Source: Bacteroidota bacterium (GTDB lineage: Bacteria; Bacteroidota; Bacteroidia; Bacteroidales; B39-G9). Taken from it: a DNA stretch of 42,752 bases. Positions 16,402 to 24,316 of the stretch are shown one piece after another. The notes below the pieces were generated by a model. That model ran no database searches. It saw only the letters and a list, made by a program, of their open reading frames with translations, and was not told the origin of the DNA. The stretch lies in the NCBI GenBank assembly GCA_015222055.1, contig JADFUR010000030.1, forward strand, positions 1-42,752. The letters run 5' to 3'. Within the stretch, counting starts at the first letter, position 1; each line of letters begins with the position of its first letter. A program made the translations under genes and the position numbers.

Positions 16402-18348
16402 ATGGAAAAAATAATCAAAATATTGCTTTTAGAAGATAACCCAAATGATGCAGAATTAATTCATTATCAAATTTCAAAAAGCATTATTAAATTTCAGTTT
16501 AAACATGTGTCTGAATTAAACGATTTTAGTAAAGCCATTGAAGAGTATGTCCCAGATATTATTCTTTCAGATTACAACCTAATTGGCTTCACAGGCTTGG
16601 ATGCACTAGAGCTTGTTAAACAAAAATGTCCAGTCACTCCATTTATTATTGTTACCGGTACAATAAACGAAGAAACAGCTGCTAAAACCATAAAAAATGG
16701 AGCTTGGGATTACATCGTTAAAGAAAGACTTACTCGCCTAAACTCTGTAATAAAAAACTCACTCGAATTGAAAGATGAAAAAGAAAAAAGTGAAATCAAT
16801 AAAAAAAAACTTAAAATAAGTGAAGAAAGATTTAAACTTGCAATTGAAGGTTCTCAAGATGGAATATGGGACTGGGATATAAAATCAAACAACATGTATT
16901 TATCCTCACGTTGGAAATCAATGTTAGGTTATAAAGACAACGAAATTGAAAGCAATTATGAATTTTGGAAAAATCTTTTACACCCCGATGATAAAAATTT
17001 TATTTTAGATGAACTTAATAAACATTTGGGAAAGAAAACTCAATATTACAAGGTAGAAGCTCGTATGAAATGTAAAGATGGTAGTTATAAATGGATTTGC
17101 AGTCGAGGCAAAGCAATATTTGACAAAAACAGTAATCCATACAGATTAGCGGGTTCTCATACTGATATTTCTGAAAGAAAATTGATGGAGAATGAACTAA
17201 TTAAGACCAAAGAGCAAGCAGAAGAAAGCGACAGATTAAAATCTGCTTTTCTTGCTAATATGAGTCACGAAATTCGTACACCAATGAATGGAATTCTTGG
17301 CTTTGCCGATCTTCTGAAAGAACCAGACCTTACTGGTGAACAACAAAAAAATTACATCGAAATTATTAAAAAAAGTAGTAAGCGTATGCTGAATATAATT
17401 AATAATATTGTTTCCATCTCTAAAATAGAATCCGGTACAATAGACATTAATCTTTCAGAAATAAATTTAAACGATCAGATGAAATTTATTTATAATTCTT
17501 TAAAATTAGACGCTGAAAAAAAAGGATTAGACTTATCTTATGTTAATTTTATTACTAATGAAGAAGCTTTTATTAAAACAGATTGTGAAAAATTATATGG
17601 AATTCTTTCTAATCTTGTTAAAAATGCCATTAAATACACAGACCATGGCAAGGTAGTGTTTGGATATGTAAAAAAAGATAAGTTTCTTGAATTCTATATA
17701 AAGGATACCGGTATTGGAATTGAAAAAGAAAAACAGCAAACTATATTTGAACGATTTATTCAAGCTGATATAATTGATAAAAAAGCACGTGAGGGAGCTG
17801 GTTTAGGATTATCAATTTCTAAAGCTTATATTGAAATGCTTGGAGGTAAAATTTGGCTTGAGAGTAAAATTGGATTAGGATCAATTTTCTATTTTACAAT
17901 TCCGTTTGATACGGAAAAAATAAAGCTTAATAAAAAAAACGAAAATAAAAAAAATAAAATATTGTTAAAAAAACTTAAAATATTAATTGTTGAAGATGAT
18001 GACTCATCTAATTTATATCTTGCTACTGTATTAAAAAAAATTAATGCAAAAATTCTAATCGCCACTAATGGAAGCGAAGCTATTGAAATAAGTCGTTCTA
18101 ATCCAGATTTAGATTTAATATTAATGGACGTTAAAATGCCTATAATAAATGGTTATGAAGCAACTCGACAAATAAGAAAATTCAATAAATCGGTTGTTAT
18201 TATAGCACAAACAGCATACGGTCTTGCAGGTGATGATAAAAAATCAATAAAAGCCGGATGTAATTCATATATTAAAAAACCAATATTAAAAGATAAATTA
18301 TTTTCATTAATAAATCAATATTTTGGGAAATATCAATCTGTATCATGA
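16402..18348 (+). CDS. Receiver-PAS-histidine kinase-receiver hybrid sensor
   Basis: 648 residues, cytoplasmic. Order: receiver (about 5-120) with D57 (ILSDYNLIGFTGLD); a PAS_3-type fold (about 145-265, DGIWDWDIKSNNMYLSSRWKS, HPDDKNF, YKWICSRGKAIFD) with its PAC extension; HisKA with H289 (FLANMSHEIRTPMNG); HATPase (NLVKNAIKYTD, IKDTGIGIE, GAGLGLSIS); and a C-terminal receiver (about 525-645) with D576 (LILMDVKMPIINGYE). The two receivers flanking one kinase suggest an input aspartate and an internal relay aspartate. Same strand and close behind the GAF-PAS kinase, so it is likely the last member of the chemosensory unit. No Hpt domain is encoded in it, so a later Hpt partner must lie elsewhere if the relay continues. 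Confidence 0.9.
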   Translation: MEKIIKILLLEDNPNDAELIHYQISKSIIKFQFKHVSELNDFSKAIEEYVPDIILSDYNLIGFTGLDALELVKQKCPVTPFIIVTGTINEETAAKTIKNGAWDYIVKERLTRLNSVIKNSLELKDEKEKSEINKKKLKISEERFKLAIEGSQDGIWDWDIKSNNMYLSSRWKSMLGYKDNEIESNYEFWKNLLHPDDKNFILDELNKHLGKKTQYYKVEARMKCKDGSYKWICSRGKAIFDKNSNPYRLAGSHTDISERKLMENELIKTKEQAEESDRLKSAFLANMSHEIRTPMNGILGFADLLKEPDLTGEQQKNYIEIIKKSSKRMLNIINNIVSISKIESGTIDINLSEINLNDQMKFIYNSLKLDAEKKGLDLSYVNFITNEEAFIKTDCEKLYGILSNLVKNAIKYTDHGKVVFGYVKKDKFLEFYIKDTGIGIEKEKQQTIFERFIQADIIDKKAREGAGLGLSISKAYIEMLGGKIWLESKIGLGSIFYFTIPFDTEKIKLNKKNENKKNKILLKKLKILIVEDDDSSNLYLATVLKKINAKILIATNGSEAIEISRSNPDLDLILMDVKMPIINGYEATRQIRKFNKSVVIIAQTAYGLAGDDKKSIKAGCNSYIKKPILKDKLFSLINQYFGKYQSVS

Positions 18349-18429
18349 CAATATAATTAATAATTATTTAAGAAATCAAATATATTTGTTCTCCTTATAA
18401 ATTTGCAAGTAAGTCTGAGATATAAACCG

Positions 18430-18463
18430 AAATAAAAAACTCACCCAAAATTTATAAATTTAC
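18430..18463 (+). repeat. Promoter-like repeat, copy e (truncated)
   Basis: ACTCACCCAAAATTTA followed by TAAATTTAC (18455-18463) matches the right-hand part of copy c at 22190-22241 exactly over about 28 bases. No TTTG/TTTT box is present, and no gene follows closely, so this looks like a dead copy. Confidence 0.5.
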
Positions 18464-18651
18464 ACGATGCTTAAAAATTAAAAAAATAAAAAAAGACAAA
18501 ACACCGAAGGAGTGATATAAAAACAAATTTTAGAATGTATGAATAGCCTTATTAATATAATAATACCAACCCTTTGGGGTTAAAAAAACGAATTAAATAT
18601 TTTTGCTAAAATAATATCAGCCCTTCGGGCTTTAAAATAATAAAATGACTT

Positions 18652-18852
18652 GTGCCCAATTATATACATGGAATAATTACAATAAATAAACCTGATGAAA
18701 GCAATAAGGTAGAGACGCATAATTATGCGTCTCTACAAACCGCAAAACCACAAAATAAATTAGAATCTTTTAAAAACAAATGCCCATTAAAAATTATACA
18801 AAAAAATTGTTTTCAAACTCATTCAATGCTAATAATTTATATAATGCCTTAA
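18652..18852 (+). pseudogene. Relic of a REP-associated tyrosine transposase, copy 2
   Basis: Starting with GTG or ATG-like MPNYIHGIITINKPDE, it preserves the neighbourhood of the HUH motif of Y1/RAYT transposases with the first His changed to Tyr. At 18709 the frame enters the 28-bp palindrome, which is translated as VETHNYASL, followed by QTAKPQNKLESFKN. The remaining 30 codons no longer resemble the family, and the catalytic Tyr region is absent. The N-terminal half of the protein is also missing. It is a dead fragment, although a 66-codon frame is still open. Confidence 0.65.
18709..18736. repeat. 28-bp perfect palindrome, REP-like, copy 1
   Basis: GTAGAGACGCATAA followed by its exact reverse complement. 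A second perfect copy lies at 34951-34978 and an imperfect one at 22134-22161. It can fold into a 14-bp stem with almost no loop, or a slightly shorter stem with a 4-base loop. Two of the three copies are in frame within transposase relics. Confidence 0.9.
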
Positions 18853-19145
18853 AATAGAATCATTGCATAAAAAAAATGAAGCAATGGAAAAATAATATAG
18901 AGCTGTCTGTATTTAAATCATTTAGGTCAAGTCTCAAAAGTTTAGAATATATAATCAATTAAATATTTACTCCACAATAAAATTAAAGTAATTAGTCTCA
19001 AGCATGTTAATTTGAAAAAAAAATTATCTTTTTTTTCAAATTGAACAATATTATGCAACTAATAAATTAGATAAAAAATCTAGTTGACTTAATATTTAAC
19101 AATAAATCGACTAAAAACTAATTTTTATAACTTAATTCTTATAAC

Positions 19146-21935
19146 ATGAAAAAAACATTATTACTTATTTTAGTTCTGCAACTAGCTGTTATTCTAGGCT
19201 TTTCACAAGAATGGCAAACGACTTATCAAGATGATTCTAAAGGTACTTGGACAGCATTGCATTTTATTAACGCTTCTGTAGGCTATGCAGGTAATTCATA
19301 TGGACTAATCTGTGTTACTGAAGATGCAGGACAAAACTGGACTGAAATTTACAGTGCAAGTGGACACGTTAAAAACTTTTCGTTCCCTAACGATTCAGTT
19401 GCTGTTGTTGCAATAGACGGATATAATCCAACTCATATTGCAATTGATCTTAAAACAAAGAAAGTACTTTGGGAAGATACTGAATACAGCACTGCCCTGT
19501 TAAAAAAAGTTCATTCAATTGATGGATATAGAGGGGTATCTATTTCAAACTTAAAATACAGAGAGGATCTTACCACCTCTATTTACTCATACAAACGCTA
19601 CATTCAAAAAACTAATGATGGAGGAAAATCATGGACAAAAGTTAAAGATATTTCTATAGATTCATATAATGAATATTTTGTTGATTTAGCTTTTGCAACA
19701 GGCGATACAGGTATTGTGGTTGCTCAAAATCGTACACTATACCGCACTACTGATGGCGGGACTACTTGGGTTCAAAAAGATTTAATGAATGGCGAATTAA
19801 ATAAGGCTGCATTTTGTAACGATTCTTGTGGTATTATTATCGGCGACAATGGTGTTGTTTGGTATTCTTACGACTCTGGCTTAAAATGGTATAATAAGTC
19901 AATTAGCACCGATTTAAATTTAGAACAAGTTACGGTTGTAAACGATTCAACCTACATTGTAACTACCAATACAGATGATTGGAAAGCTTATAAAAGTATC
20001 GATTGTGGACAAACCTGGACAGAAATAACTACTGTAGCAGAAACTAAACCTGTACCTTCTTCATTTGAAGTTTTAGATAATATTGTTTTTATGGGTAGCG
20101 AAACCGGTATTTTGGTAAAAACAACTCAGGAGTTTGCAAGTATGGATACTCTTTATGGAAAAAAAATTCATGGTGCTTTTAGAAGTATACATTTTTCTGA
20201 TAAAAACACAGGTTGGGCTGTAGGTGTAAAATCATTGCTCTGCACTAAAGATGGTGGAAAAACATGGAGTTCAGCTGCAATTACCGAATGTGCAAATGAT
20301 GTATTCGCTATAAACAATTCAACTGTTTTTGTTGCTTGCAACGATGGTGTTATTCTTAAATCTACAGATGGTGGGGTAACTTGGGAAAGCTCTACACATG
20401 GTAAAAAAGATTTGAATTCTATTAGTTTTCATGGAGCTTTTGGTGTTGCTGTTGGCGATTATGGAGTAATTTATGTTACTAAAGATACAGGCTTAACATG
20501 GGAAGATCAAATATCTGTTCCTAAACAAACTTGCAATGATGTACAAGTTGTAAACGATTCCCTTGTTTTTATTGTTGGTGAGAATGGTTTAATTTTACGT
20601 TCTGGCGATACTTGTAATACATGGAAAGCAACTAAAATTGACAAATATGATGATATGTATCGTTTAAGTTTTATAAACGAAAAAGTTGGTTACGCAGTTG
20701 CCGACAATACATGTGGTAATAATTATCATTTTATTAAAACCACTGATGGTGGGCAAACATGGGTTAATATGCCAAATAATGGTATTGAAAAAGAAGACGA
20801 TTTTGATATTGTTAACTTTGTAAGCGAAAAAGAAGGCTGGCTTGGTGGAATATCTGAAATATTACATACAGCAGATAATGCACAAACATGGGATACAACA
20901 AAAACAGGAAAAGTTATTGCTATACAAGCTATAAATGAAAAAAATGTATATGCTTTAATTTCTAATAACAAAATTTTAAAGTTTTCATTACCAACTGAGA
21001 ACTTTACTATTACATTTAACGTTAAAGATATTTCAGGAAATGTAATTGAAAACCCTATTATTATAGTTAATTCAACTACGCTTGAAATGAACACAATGAC
21101 TTTTACAGGTGAAGAAGATATTGAATATACTTATAAAGTAGGTAAAACAGCTTATATTGATGCAGAGGGAAGTTTAACATTAACTAAAGATACAACTATA
21201 AATATTGTGCTTGAGGTTGCTCCTCCTAAAAAATTTGATATTACATTTACCGTTAAAAACATTTCAGGAAATGCAATTGAAAACCCTATTATTATAGTTA
21301 ATTCAACTACGCTTGAAATGAATACAATGACTTTTACAGGTGAAGAAAATATTGAGTATTCTTATAAAATAAGTAAAACAGCTTATATTAATGCAGTGGG
21401 AAGTTTAACATTAACTAAAGATACAACTATAAATATTGTGCTTAATGTTGGTACTTCTAAAGAATTTACTATTACATTTAACGTTATAAACACTTTAGAA
21501 AATAAAATTAATGACCCTTATATTATAGTTAATTCAGAGACAATAAACTCAATGAGCTTTACGGGTGAAGAAAATGACTTAATTAATTATAAAGTAGGTA
21601 AAACAGGTTATTCTGAGGTAGAAGGAAATATAACTTTAGTTAAGGATGAAACAATAAATGTTGTGCTTAAAGAGGTAGAGACATCAATTGTCAATTCATT
21701 ATCCGCTATCAATTCAAAAATTTATCCAAATCCTGCATCCGACTTTGTAAAAATTTCAAGTGATGTTGCCGGCTTTAATATCAATATTTATAACGTTATC
21801 GGACAATTGGTATTAAACCAATTAGAAAATGGAAAACAGTCTATAGTTAACATAGCAAGCCTGAAAAATGGTTTATATTTTATTAAAGTTCAACAAAACG
21901 GAGTTGAATCTATTCAAAAATTGATTAAAAAATAA
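19146..21935 (+). CDS. Secreted Asp-box beta-propeller protein with T9SS sorting domain
   Basis: 929 residues. Signal peptide at 1-20 (MKKTLLLILVLQLAVILGFS). Residues about 25-600 contain some eleven Asp-box/BNR or Ycf48-like motifs, for example TNDGGKSWTKV, TTDGGTTWVQK, TKDGGKTWSSA, STDGGVTWESS and TTDGGQTWVNM, indicating one or two beta-propellers. Residues 620-847 hold three tandem 77-residue beta-rich repeats (TFTGEE...YKVGKTAY...TLTKDTTINIVL). The C-terminus from about 857 (KIYPNPASDFVKIS...YNVIGQLV...LKNGLYFIKV) is a type A T9SS sorting domain. It is exported by Sec, carried across the outer membrane by the type IX system and anchored or released. Binding target unknown. It is a single-gene unit ending in a strong terminator. 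Confidence 0.9.
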   Translation: MKKTLLLILVLQLAVILGFSQEWQTTYQDDSKGTWTALHFINASVGYAGNSYGLICVTEDAGQNWTEIYSASGHVKNFSFPNDSVAVVAIDGYNPTHIAIDLKTKKVLWEDTEYSTALLKKVHSIDGYRGVSISNLKYREDLTTSIYSYKRYIQKTNDGGKSWTKVKDISIDSYNEYFVDLAFATGDTGIVVAQNRTLYRTTDGGTTWVQKDLMNGELNKAAFCNDSCGIIIGDNGVVWYSYDSGLKWYNKSISTDLNLEQVTVVNDSTYIVTTNTDDWKAYKSIDCGQTWTEITTVAETKPVPSSFEVLDNIVFMGSETGILVKTTQEFASMDTLYGKKIHGAFRSIHFSDKNTGWAVGVKSLLCTKDGGKTWSSAAITECANDVFAINNSTVFVACNDGVILKSTDGGVTWESSTHGKKDLNSISFHGAFGVAVGDYGVIYVTKDTGLTWEDQISVPKQTCNDVQVVNDSLVFIVGENGLILRSGDTCNTWKATKIDKYDDMYRLSFINEKVGYAVADNTCGNNYHFIKTTDGGQTWVNMPNNGIEKEDDFDIVNFVSEKEGWLGGISEILHTADNAQTWDTTKTGKVIAIQAINEKNVYALISNNKILKFSLPTENFTITFNVKDISGNVIENPIIIVNSTTLEMNTMTFTGEEDIEYTYKVGKTAYIDAEGSLTLTKDTTINIVLEVAPPKKFDITFTVKNISGNAIENPIIIVNSTTLEMNTMTFTGEENIEYSYKISKTAYINAVGSLTLTKDTTINIVLNVGTSKEFTITFNVINTLENKINDPYIIVNSETINSMSFTGEENDLINYKVGKTGYSEVEGNITLVKDETINVVLKEVETSIVNSLSAINSKIYPNPASDFVKISSDVAGFNINIYNVIGQLVLNQLENGKQSIVNIASLKNGLYFIKVQQNGVESIQKLIKK
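21003..21686 (+). repeat. Three tandem 231-bp coding repeats
   Basis: Unit 1 is 21003-21233, unit 2 is 21234-21464, unit 3 starts at 21465 and is slightly shorter and diverged. Units 1 and 2 share long identical runs, for instance AATGACTTTTACAGGTGAAG and GGAAGTTTAACATTAACTAA, so the duplication is recent. Each encodes a 77-residue domain likely to be beta-sandwich in fold (inference). Confidence 0.9.
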
Positions 21936-21959
21936 TAAACTTTAAAATACAAAGCTAAA

Positions 21960-21989
21960 GGCGTAGTTAAAAACTACGCCTTTTTTTTT
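21960..21989 (+). terminator. Rho-independent terminator after the T9SS protein
   Basis: GGCGTAGTT (21960-21968), AAA loop, AACTACGCC (21972-21980), then nine T. The preceding sequence AAAATACAAAGCTAAA is repeated before the terminator at 33604, so the whole module is duplicated. Confidence 0.92.
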
Positions 21990-22133
21990 AATTAAAAATT
22001 ATGAAAACTAAAGTTATCAATTTATAGCCGCTTAGCGGATTTCTAATAAATTGACGTACAAGTTATTAGCTTTTAGTCTTTTTATAAAATTAACCGCTTA
22101 GTGGCTTTTCGGAGTTGATTCAACATTTTAAGA

Positions 22134-22161
22134 GTAGAGAAGCATAATCATGCGTCTCTAC
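22134..22161. repeat. 28-bp palindrome, REP-like, copy 2 (imperfect)
   Basis: GTAGAGAAGCATAA then TCATGCGTCTCTAC: it differs at two positions from the perfect copies. Sequence downstream (AAACCACAAAACGAATTTA) matches the stretch after copy 1, but the transposase start upstream is absent here. Confidence 0.8.
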
Positions 22162-22189
22162 AAACCACAAAACGAATTTATACCTTTTA

Positions 22190-22241
22190 AAAATTATACC
22201 AATAATTTATTTTTTAACTCACCCAAAATTTATAAATTTAC
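22190..22241 (+). promoter_or_regulatory. Repeat-borne promoter, copy c (before the ATP-cone nuclease)
   Basis: TTTT (22210-22213) followed by TTAACTCACCC and, after 19 bases in all, TAAATTTAC (22233-22241). The start codon is 80 bases downstream. It shares CAATAATTTATTT and AACTCACCCAAAA with copies b and e. Confidence 0.45.
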
Positions 22242-22321
22242 CCGAATAATAAAAAACGGTATCAACACAAAACCCTTTTTTGCTACATATTTGTTATAAA
22301 ACAAAAATTTAAAAACGCATA

Positions 22322-23179
22322 ATGGATAATTTAAACTCAAAAAACAAAAAAGTAATACTTATAAAAAAGGCTTCGGGTGAAAAAGAGGCATTCTCATCAG
22401 AAAAGCTTAAAAAATCGTTACTTAATGCAGGAGCAAAAAATGAGACAATAAAAAAAATTGTTACCAAAATAGAGAAATGGGTTTATCCGGGTGTTACTAC
22501 CAAAAAAATCTATGCCCGTGCATTTTCAATTCTCCGTGACGAGAAATCAGATTCGTCATTACGATACAGGTTAAAACAAGCAATATTGGAGCTCGGTCCG
22601 ACAGGCTATCCTTTTGAAATTTTAATTGGAAAATTATTTGAGCATATGGGATTTAAAACAGAAGTTGGTATTGTTATAGATGGCAATTGTGTTACTCACG
22701 AAATGGATGTTATTGCCACAAACAATCATGTTCAGCACCTTGTGGAATGCAAATATCACAAAGATCAGGGAAAACAAGTAAGTGTTCAGGTGCCCTTATA
22801 TGTTCATTCCCGAGTAGATGACATTATAAGTAAACGTAATGGAATGCCAGAATATAAAGATTTTTCGTTTAAAGGATGGGTAATTACAAACACCCGACTA
22901 TCGTCAGATTCTATAAGATATGGTGCTTGCAGCGGACTAAATTTACTGGCATGGAACTACCCTGTTGGCAATGGATTAAAAGAAAATATTGAAAAATTTA
23001 AACTCTATCCAATAACAATACTAAAAAATATTAAGACTAAAGAAATAAAACATTTGTTAAATGAGGGTATTGTTACCTGTTCACAATTAATTGAGAAACC
23101 AGATTCGTTGATTAATTTAGGTCTGAGCAAAAAAAAATACAAAATGTTAACAAAAGAAATTAATGATATTTGCGGGTAA
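22322..23179 (+). CDS. ATP-cone domain fused to a PD-(D/E)xK restriction-like nuclease
   Basis: 285 residues. Residues about 10-92 form an ATP-cone (VILIKKASGEKEAFSSEKLKKSL, YPGVTTKKIYARAFSILR), the nucleotide-sensing domain best known from ribonucleotide reductase and NrdR. Residues about 95-215 resemble an Mrr-like endonuclease core (GYPFEILIGKLFEHMGFKTE) with D129 (HEMDVIA) and E142-x-K144 (VECKYHK) as the metal-binding residues. The last 45 residues are helical and resemble a small helix-hairpin-helix-like tail. Metal-dependent DNA cleavage gated by ATP or dATP level is an inference from the domain pair. It is a single gene with its own repeat promoter and a terminator 20 bases after the stop; no methyltransferase is adjacent. 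Confidence 0.8.
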   Translation: MDNLNSKNKKVILIKKASGEKEAFSSEKLKKSLLNAGAKNETIKKIVTKIEKWVYPGVTTKKIYARAFSILRDEKSDSSLRYRLKQAILELGPTGYPFEILIGKLFEHMGFKTEVGIVIDGNCVTHEMDVIATNNHVQHLVECKYHKDQGKQVSVQVPLYVHSRVDDIISKRNGMPEYKDFSFKGWVITNTRLSSDSIRYGACSGLNLLAWNYPVGNGLKENIEKFKLYPITILKNIKTKEIKHLLNEGIVTCSQLIEKPDSLINLGLSKKKYKMLTKEINDICG

Positions 23180-23570
23180 ATTTAACACGTTTTTCCAAAA
23201 GTCGTAGTTTCTAACTACGACTTTTTTTTAGAGATAGTCCCCCCAAAAGGTGCAAGCGTCTTCGCTTGTACCTTTGTTTACTTATTCATTTTATAAAAGC
23301 ACAAGCGAGAACGCTTACGATAGTTGTGAATTGTCTAAAAATATATACTTCTCGGAAATGTCTCATAATTCCGCAGGGGAATAAAATTTATATTTTAATT
23401 AACAGACTGCTCCCTGCGGTTATATTTTTAATTAGAAACACCCCCAATTAAAATCGGGGGCTAATCATATTTTTTCCTTTCTGGAAATTCTCGATTAAAA
23501 AAATATATAATCGGCTTATTTACAAATAATTAATAATCGAACTCAATTTATTAAAAAATAATAAAAACAA
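23180..23570. other. Hairpin-dense region between convergent genes
   Basis: No gene. After the terminator at 23198-23229 come GGTGCAAGCG (23249-23258) / CGCTTGTACC (23263-23272), AAGCG (23303-23307) / CGCTT (23312-23316), CCGCAGGGGA (23371-23380) / TCCCTGCGG (23411-23419), and CCCCC (23441-23445) / GGGGG (23456-23460). The last may terminate the minus-strand LytTR gene. The rest is AT-rich. Confidence 0.6.
23198..23229 (+). terminator. Rho-independent terminator after the ATP-cone nuclease
   Basis: GTCGTAGTT (23201-23209), TCT loop, AACTACGAC (23213-23221), then T to 23229. It resembles the GGCGTAG...CTACGCC family seen at 21960, 31291 and 33604. Confidence 0.9.
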
Positions 23571-24302
23571 TCACTTTCCCACTCCAAATATTTTCATTAC
23601 ATTTTCTTTATAATTCTTACCAACAGGCAGTTTGGTGTCAAATATTTCAATCATATTTCCTTCGAGAGACAAAATTTCATTTATAGAAACAATATATGAC
23701 TTATGAATTCTGATAAATTGATTAGACGGAAGGGCTTCCTCCAATTCTCTTAATGAAGCTAATGCTGTAATTCTTTTTTTATCGGTATAAAATTTAACGT
23801 AAGCTTTTTGACCTTCAATATATTTTAGCTCAGAAAAATTTATTTTATAAAGCTTTCGGTCAGCACGAACAGATAAATAAGTCTCCTCAACTATTGTTTG
23901 TGATTGTCCTGAAATGACATGAGATTCAACACCCTGCTTCTTACTATCCAATTTATCAAACACCTTGTTTACAGCTTGAAAAAAACGATCGAAAGAAAAT
24001 GGCTTTAACAAATAGTCAACAACATTTAAATTAAACCCTTCTATGGCATATTCATGATATGCAGTAGTAAAAATAACTTCAGGTTTTTTATTCAGACTTT
24101 TAATAAAATCTATACCCGTTATATCCGGCATTTGTATATCAAGAAAAAGCAAGTCAATATCCTTTTCTTTTATAATATCGAAAGCTTTTATTGGCGAATT
24201 AAACTCACCAACTAATTCTAACTGAGGAATTTTGCCGATATAATTTTTTATATATTCCCTTGCCAAACGCTCATCATCTATAACCAAACATTTTATTTTC
24301 AT
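23571..24302 (-). CDS. LytTR-family response regulator
   Basis: 243 residues. Receiver domain about 1-115 with the acidic pair in LVIDDERLAREYI and phospho-acceptor D55 (LLFLDIQMPDITG). A charged linker is followed by a LytTR DNA-binding domain at about 145-240 (VRADRKLYKINFSELKYIEGQKAYVKFY, FIRIHKSYIVSINEILS). It is encoded 14 bases downstream of its sensor kinase in the same operon. LytTR proteins bind direct repeats about two helical turns apart. Such a repeat lies in the intergenic region shared with the divergent RND operon, making that operon the probable target. Confidence in the family is high; the target is inferred. Confidence 0.94.
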   Translation of the reverse strand: MKIKCLVIDDERLAREYIKNYIGKIPQLELVGEFNSPIKAFDIIKEKDIDLLFLDIQMPDITGIDFIKSLNKKPEVIFTTAYHEYAIEGFNLNVVDYLLKPFSFDRFFQAVNKVFDKLDSKKQGVESHVISGQSQTIVEETYLSVRADRKLYKINFSELKYIEGQKAYVKFYTDKKRITALASLRELEEALPSNQFIRIHKSYIVSINEILSLEGNMIEIFDTKLPVGKNYKENVMKIFGVGK

Positions 24303-24316
24303 TTCTAATCCCCTCT

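Larger units (their letters stand above)
18349..19145. other. 800-base intergenic region with hairpins and a transposase relic
   Basis: No intact gene. It contains a truncated promoter-repeat copy (18430-18463, ACTCACCCAAAA then TAAATTTAC); two small hairpins, AACCC-TTTG-GGGTT near 18570 and AGCCC (18619-18623) / GGGCT (18627-18631); and the RAYT relic with the 28-bp palindrome (18652-18852). From about 18860 to 19145 it is plain AT-rich DNA leading to the secreted-protein gene. Confidence 0.6.
21990..22321. other. Intergenic palindrome region before the ATP-cone nuclease
   Basis: Contents in order: CCGCTTAGCGG palindrome near 22028; hairpin CTAATAAATTG (22043-22053) / CAAGTTATTAG (22059-22069) followed by a T-rich run; an imperfect copy of the 28-bp palindrome (22134-22161) followed by ACAAACCACAAAACGAATTTA, shared with the RAYT relics; and promoter-repeat copy c (22190-22241). 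No gene. Confidence 0.6.

Noticed and set aside
18652-18852. 66-codon frame as a functional gene
   Set aside because: It contains only a fragment of a transposase, a translated palindrome and unrelated tail; the catalytic Tyr and most of the protein are missing.
21003-21686. Tandem repeats as a CRISPR array
   Set aside because: Units are 231 bp, in frame, coding, and have no spacers.
23266-23451. 61-codon + frame after the ATP-cone nuclease
   Set aside because: It runs through three hairpins and lacks a family resemblance.
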